A DNA stretch of 19,576 bases from GCA-2746795 sp964643965 (GTDB lineage Bacteria > Chloroflexota > Anaerolineae > Promineifilales > Promineifilaceae). The notes beneath the pieces were generated by a model. The model searched no databases, had not been told where the DNA came from, and was given only the letters and a program-made list of their open reading frames with translations. Below, in pieces: positions 15,611-19,576 of this stretch. Location of the stretch: assembly GCA_964643965.1 (NCBI GenBank), contig CAZXVH010000100.1:1-19576 (forward strand), in the 5' to 3' direction. Every line of letters begins with the position of its first letter. Positions within the stretch are counted from its first letter, which is position 1. Made by a program: the position numbers and the translations under genes.

Positions 15611-18481
15611 TTAGACAATAGCCGTTTTTAACTTTTTACTTTTTAGTGGGAAAACATTGGTAACTACTTCTATTAATTCTGCCAATCCTTGCGCTATGTC
15701 GTCGCCCAGGTGCAAGCGCAAGACACGACGGCCGTGCTGCCGCAGCGCCTGTAAATCGCCCTGAGCCTGAGCCTGTTTGAAGAGGCCAAAGGTGTAGGAT
15801 TGGTGGGGCACGGCCGTATCTTGGGGATTATCGGCCGTTAACTGTAAAAACAGGCCGCTGTTGGGGCCACCTTTGTGCAATTGTCCGGTTGAGTGTAGAA
15901 AACGGGGGCCATAGCCCACCGTCGTGGCCAACTTGTAATGGTCACGCAGGCGCAGACGGATGGCTTGTAAGGCGGCGTCGGTAGCCGGGTTTTCCGGCAA
16001 ATAGGCCATGATGGCCGCGTAGTCGCCCGCTTTAGCCGTACCAAAAAACTGGGTCAGCGCCCCGGCCAGGTCTGCGGCTTCACCATTTCGACTGAACAAT
16101 TGGATGTGGCCTTCGGTGATGAGTGGCTCCTCTTGATGGAGATGCCCATATTGGCGTATCTCATCGAGCAGGCGGTTGGTGTTGTCTTTGCTTTCTTGCA
16201 CGTTGGGCTGGTCGAAGGCGTTGATGTTTAGGATGGCTCCGGCAACGGCCACAGCCACTTCCCAGCGCATAAATTCCTGCCCCAAATCCAGTTTGTCGGC
16301 CATGTCGATGGTGAGTACCGGCTGCCCGGCGGTGTGCAGCGCGGCCACGCCCTTTTCCAGGTCAACGTCGGTTTCGTCGGCCAGATGGAAATGGATGAAC
16401 AGGCGGTCTTGGCCGTAAACGGCCGTATCGCCCAGCGGTTCGCCGGCAATGGGAATCAGCCCTGTACCTTCCTTGCCTGTGCTTTCGGCTAGCAGCTGCT
16501 CCAGCCACATGCCCAACGCAGCTATGCTGGACGGCATGAGAAAAGTGATCTTGTCGTGTCCTTGCCGCGCCATTTCGCCCAAAGTCGCGCCCAAAACCAG
16601 GCCGGGGTTTTGCTCGCCAGGCACGCTGGCGGCGCAGGCATGGCTCATGCGCAGCGCCCGCGATAGCAGTTCGCCGGCGTCCACGCCCATTAAGGCGGCG
16701 GGAACCAGCCCAAAGTAGGAGAGGGCGGAGTAACGGCCGCCGATATCTTTAAAGTTACGGAAAATGTGGCGGAAGTCCCGTTCTTGAGCCAGTTTGTCCA
16801 GCTGCGTATCCGGGTCAGTGATGGCCACGAAGTTGTCGCCAGCGCGGTCGCCCGCAATACTTTTGAGCTTCTCGTAAAAGTAGTCAGCAAAGGCTAGCGG
16901 TTCGGCCGTTGTGCCTGATTTGCTGGCCACGATGAAGAGTGTATCGGCCACGGACAATTTTTGCTCGATGTTCAGGATGGTGGCCGGGTCGGTTGTATCC
17001 AGCACGGTGAGAGGCAAGGCGTTCCAGGCTGGCTGGAAGGTGCGCTGGAAGACGAGCGGGGCCAGGCTGCTGCCGCCCATGCCCATGTGGACGACGTAGC
17101 GGAAGCGATCCACTTTGACCTGGGCGGCAAAGTGGGCCAGGGCGTCCAGGTGAGTTTCCATTTTGCCGGCGACGTGCAGCCAGCCCAGGGCGTTACTGAT
17201 GATGGCCTGGGCGTCAGCGTCTTTTTTCCAGAGAGTCGGGTCTTTGCGCCATAGGCGGGAGATGAAGCTTTGTTCTTGCAATGTGGCAATGCGTTGGGAA
17301 ACTGCTGTGTCAAAGTCGCCTAAATCCAGCGTCTGCCGGTCTACCGGTTTGGCCAGCGCCGCCTGTCGTTTCTTTTCCAACGTGTTCATCAGCCTGTTAA
17401 ACGACTTAATGAATTTTTGCACTCCTTCCGCTTCCAATCGTTCAGTAATCTCATCCAAATTAATGCCCAGTTCGGCCAGGCCATCCAGAACGGCCGTCGC
17501 CTCATCCACATCAGCATCCAGACGGAAAGCGGGACGGCCGTGATCGCGGTAGGCATGTAAGGTTTCCAGAGGCAGCGTGTTGACCGTATCTGGCCCGATG
17601 AGCGCTTCCACGTATTTCAGGTCGCTGTAGACGGGGTTTTTGGTGCTGGTGCTGGCCCACAACAGCCGCTGCGGACGTGCGCCCTGGTTGGCCAGGTGGG
17701 AGAAATGGCTGCTGGCGATTATCTTTTGATAAATTTGGTACGCTTTTTTGGCGCTGGCAACGGCCGTTTGTCCGTGCAGGCGACGGGCGAGGGCTGCTGT
17801 CGAGTTGCGGTCGTCGCCGCGCATCAACGTTTCCAGCAGGGGATCCACCAAAACGTCAATCCGGCTGAGAAAGAAGCTGGCCACAGAAGCGACCGTGTCC
17901 AGCGGTTTGCCCGCCGCCACCCGCGCTTGCAAGCCGGCCATGTAGGCGGCAAAAACCTTGTGGTAGCGGGGCAAGCCAAACAGTAGCGTCACGTTAACGT
18001 TAATCCCCTCACCGATAAGCTGTTGGATGGCGGGCAAACCCTCCCGTGTAGCAGGCACTTTTATCATGACATTGCTGCGGTCAACGGCCAGCCACAACCG
18101 CCTGGCTTCGGCCACCGTGCCGGCCGTGTCATAAGCCAGGTGCGGCGACACTTCCAGGCTGACAAAGCCATCACGCCCTTTCGCCTGATGGTAAATGGGG
18201 GCAAACAGGTCGGCGGCTTGCTGCACATCTTTAATTGTGAGCGTTTGGTAGATTTCGGCCGCACTTTTGCCTTCTAACGCCAATGTACGAATGGCTTCGT
18301 CATAATCGGCGCTGCCATCAATCGCTTTTTCAAAAATAGACGGGTTAGATGTGACGCCGCGTAGGCCAGCGACGCCAATCATTTCTTGCAGTTCGCCAGA
18401 TTGCACCATGCTCCGGCGGATAAAATCCAGCCAGATGCTCTGACCAAAATCATGTAGTTTTAGCAGTGGGTTTTCATTCAT
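15611..18481 (-). CDS. tal-pgi: bifunctional transaldolase / glucose-6-phosphate isomerase
   Basis: The 956-residue protein joins two enzymes. Residues 1 to about 370 are a transaldolase: GVTSNPSIFEKAI (42-54), Schiff-base lysine in MIKVPAT (Lys141), LLWASTSTKNP (273-283). Residues about 375-956 are a phosphoglucose isomerase: MGMGGSSLAP (466-475), SKSGTTAEP (520-528), GGRYSALSYFGLVPA (581-595), FDQPNVQESK (756-765) and a late HKGGPNSGLFLQL. It interconverts glucose and fructose 6-phosphates and exchanges three-carbon units between sugar phosphates. The fusion is known from several bacterial groups including Chloroflexota. I start at 18481 because AAGGA stands a few bases upstream and family similarity begins there; an open frame from 18535 adds 18 unrelated residues. 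A small hairpin precedes the ribosome binding site. Five ACGGCCGT copies lie inside the gene and one touches its stop codon. Confidence 0.96.
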   Translation of the reverse strand: MNENPLLKLHDFGQSIWLDFIRRSMVQSGELQEMIGVAGLRGVTSNPSIFEKAIDGSADYDEAIRTLALEGKSAAEIYQTLTIKDVQQAADLFAPIYHQAKGRDGFVSLEVSPHLAYDTAGTVAEARRLWLAVDRSNVMIKVPATREGLPAIQQLIGEGINVNVTLLFGLPRYHKVFAAYMAGLQARVAAGKPLDTVASVASFFLSRIDVLVDPLLETLMRGDDRNSTAALARRLHGQTAVASAKKAYQIYQKIIASSHFSHLANQGARPQRLLWASTSTKNPVYSDLKYVEALIGPDTVNTLPLETLHAYRDHGRPAFRLDADVDEATAVLDGLAELGINLDEITERLEAEGVQKFIKSFNRLMNTLEKKRQAALAKPVDRQTLDLGDFDTAVSQRIATLQEQSFISRLWRKDPTLWKKDADAQAIISNALGWLHVAGKMETHLDALAHFAAQVKVDRFRYVVHMGMGGSSLAPLVFQRTFQPAWNALPLTVLDTTDPATILNIEQKLSVADTLFIVASKSGTTAEPLAFADYFYEKLKSIAGDRAGDNFVAITDPDTQLDKLAQERDFRHIFRNFKDIGGRYSALSYFGLVPAALMGVDAGELLSRALRMSHACAASVPGEQNPGLVLGATLGEMARQGHDKITFLMPSSIAALGMWLEQLLAESTGKEGTGLIPIAGEPLGDTAVYGQDRLFIHFHLADETDVDLEKGVAALHTAGQPVLTIDMADKLDLGQEFMRWEVAVAVAGAILNINAFDQPNVQESKDNTNRLLDEIRQYGHLHQEEPLITEGHIQLFSRNGEAADLAGALTQFFGTAKAGDYAAIMAYLPENPATDAALQAIRLRLRDHYKLATTVGYGPRFLHSTGQLHKGGPNSGLFLQLTADNPQDTAVPHQSYTFGLFKQAQAQGDLQALRQHGRRVLRLHLGDDIAQGLAELIEVVTNVFPLKSKKLKTAIV

Positions 18482-18511
18482 TGTGGTTCCTTTGCAAATT
18501 CGTCTGCCAGT

Positions 18512-18528
18512 GCAGGCGTCCCGCCTAC
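18512..18528 (-). repeat. short 5'-leader hairpin, copy 3
   Basis: In the minus-strand RNA, GUAGGCG pairs with CGCCUGC around GGA (one G-U pair), ending 30 bases before the transaldolase-PGI start codon. CTGGCAGA follows on the same strand (18503-18510). Same layout as the hairpins at 6517 and 8748, with a different arm sequence. Confidence 0.5.
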
Positions 18529-18534
18529 GCTCCA

Positions 18535-18987
18535 TTATGGCGTCATGCGCTCTTCCATTCCTTCAACGTAAGCCTTAAAATTGTGCAGATCGCGCCGCAT
18601 ACGCTCTCCCGGATCGCTAAATATTTCCTCTATTAATTGGGGGTCTGAATCGGGCGGTGACGTATAATGCTGCGTGTAGGTGATCTCTACTTCGTTGTGC
18701 GAGAGCGGCGTAAACGTCACCTGGCCGCTGACTTCGATATCGCCGCCGGTGCTGCGCCAGGCCAGGCGTTTGTTGTCTTCTAAAAGGGTGGTTTTGACAT
18801 CCCAGGTTAGAATGGTATTGTCCGGCCCTTCACGCATGACCCAGTAACTCTTGTGGCCGCCCATATTTTCTACGGATTTGATGTCGTGCATCCAATAAGG
18901 ATAGTTTTCCATATCGGCCCAGAGGAAAAAGACATCTTCTAAATTCCCTTTAACGATGATAGCTTCAGTAACCTGATTTTTCGACAT
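18535..18987 (-). CDS. SRPBCC (START/Bet v 1-like) family protein, polyketide-cyclase/COQ10-type
   Basis: The 150-residue protein fits the polyketide cyclase/COQ10 branch of the SRPBCC fold: an opening strand (TEAIIVKGNLEDVFFLWADM), the typical ENYPYWMHDIKSVE around 27-40, middle strands (WDVKTTLLEDNKRLAWRSTG, VTFTPLSHNEVEITYTQHY), and a C-terminal helix (DPGERMRRDLHNFKAYVEGM). These proteins have a deep hydrophobic cavity and bind lipids or aromatic ligands; the ligand here is not predictable. GGAGGAGATAAAGC precedes the ATG, an excellent ribosome binding site. The gene overlaps the end of the upstream stress protein gene by 23 bases and ends 53 bases before the transaldolase-PGI start. Being between stress and sugar genes suggests a stress-linked role, no more. 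Confidence 0.88.
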   Translation of the reverse strand: MSKNQVTEAIIVKGNLEDVFFLWADMENYPYWMHDIKSVENMGGHKSYWVMREGPDNTILTWDVKTTLLEDNKRLAWRSTGGDIEVSGQVTFTPLSHNEVEITYTQHYTSPPDSDPQLIEEIFSDPGERMRRDLHNFKAYVEGMEERMTP

Positions 18988-19576
18988 GCTTTATCTCCTC
19001 CACCGGTTGCTGCTCGAGCAACTCTTCTTCAGCCGCCGGCGTTTCAATTGTCCAGATGGCGATGCCGGGGGCATGTTTACGCAAGATACTGGCCAGGTCA
19101 CGGCCGAACAACTCGGCCAGCGAATTGTGATGGTGTTGGCCAATGACAACGGCCGTGTACGATCCTTGTTTTAGCTCCTGCAAGATGGCCGCAGCCACAT
19201 CGGCCGCATCCCATTCCTCTTTGGTATGAATATGCGTGGTGGCCACACCGGCTGCGGTTAATAGTTCCTGCGCCTGGGCAAAATATTGTTCTGTCAGTTG
19301 CTCTTCCTGGCGTTCCTGCGACCAGGCCGCCTGTTCCAGAATATAAGCCGCCGCCAGATCGCCGCCGCCATATTCCCAATAGACGGGGGAGAGATAATGC
19401 ATGAGCGTCACTCCAGTGTGCGTTGGATCGGGCAACCAGGCCGCCATCTGTTTAATGGTTGCCAGGGAAGCCGGCGCATCATCCATGGCCACCAGCAAAC
19501 TATCGCCTAAATTGGCGGGCTTCTTGATTAATGCTTCTGCTTTCTCTTGCACGTGGGCAACGGTCAGCCCATACTG
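18965..19576 (-). CDS. universal stress protein family, 5' end outside the window
   Basis: A Usp-like domain spans most of the visible protein. It has SLLVAMDDAPASLATIKQMA at the start, a central helix with many Gln/Glu (ERQEEQLTEQYFAQAQELL), then YTAVVIGQHHHNSLAELFGR and HAPGIAIWTIETP, which match the last strands and nucleotide loop of the fold. The loop has GQHHHNS instead of the Gly-rich signature, so ATP binding is doubtful. An acidic tail (AAEEELLEQQPVEE) follows. The frame stays open to the window edge (QYGLTVAHVQEKAEALIKKP) with no ATG; the GTG at 19552 is only a possible start. The residues before it read like the end of a first strand (LTVAHV), so this is probably the second domain of a tandem protein. 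Confidence 0.82.
   Translation of the reverse strand, partial: QYGLTVAHVQEKAEALIKKPANLGDSLLVAMDDAPASLATIKQMAAWLPDPTHTGVTLMHYLSPVYWEYGGGDLAAAYILEQAAWSQERQEEQLTEQYFAQAQELLTAAGVATTHIHTKEEWDAADVAAAILQELKQGSYTAVVIGQHHHNSLAELFGRDLASILRKHAPGIAIWTIETPAAEEELLEQQPVEEIKHVEKSGY

Overview
The window looks like a chromosomal segment of a moderately GC-rich bacterium, most likely a Chloroflexota (Anaerolineae-like) member. The pointers are a fused transaldolase/glucose-6-phosphate isomerase, Chloroflexota-style ECF sigma/anti-sigma and tandem universal stress proteins, and secreted WD40, DNRLRE and SH3-type fragments. The taxonomic call is inference from family content; there is no rRNA gene. Every cellular gene lies on the minus strand; only a degenerate insertion sequence points the other way.

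Reading minus-strand genes in transcription order (right to left): 19576-10142 holds what looks like one long transcription unit. It runs universal stress protein (5' end outside the window), SRPBCC protein, transaldolase-PGI fusion, HAD phosphatase, glucose-6-phosphate dehydrogenase, a broken lipoprotein gene, ferredoxin/flavodoxin-NADP reductase, and an unusual HAD-phosphatase/HerA-like ATPase fusion. It closes at a perfect 12-bp hairpin (10085-10112). The core joins glycolysis and the pentose phosphate pathway and yields and handles NADPH. A 289-bp spacer with two hairpins follows.

9852-6564 is a decayed zone. A tandem universal stress protein and a 230-residue unknown gene are intact, but around them lie remnants of an SH3-type protein, a CBM48 (isoamylase early-set) protein, FtsH and an AI-2E family transporter. 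FtsH and AI-2E keep recognisable head and tail pieces but have lost the middle. The WD40/DNRLRE chimera at 12732-13390 looks the same.

6490-4079 is a large GH15 glucoamylase-type gene without signal peptide. 4014-3108 is an ISAs1-type insertion sequence, dead by an internal deletion and a nonsense codon, lying directly upstream of the ribosome binding site of an ECF sigma factor. The sigma factor (3089-2496) overlaps a 792-residue anti-sigma-like membrane protein with a very large repeated outer part; a further gene may begin at 164 and leave the window.

Over all this lies a highly iterated palindrome, ACGGCCGT (often AACGGCCGTT): I count 29 copies in 19.6 kb where well under one is expected. 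It occurs inside nearly every native gene, in all three codon phases, but not in the insertion sequence. It resembles the HIP1 phenomenon of cyanobacteria and is the most striking feature of the window.
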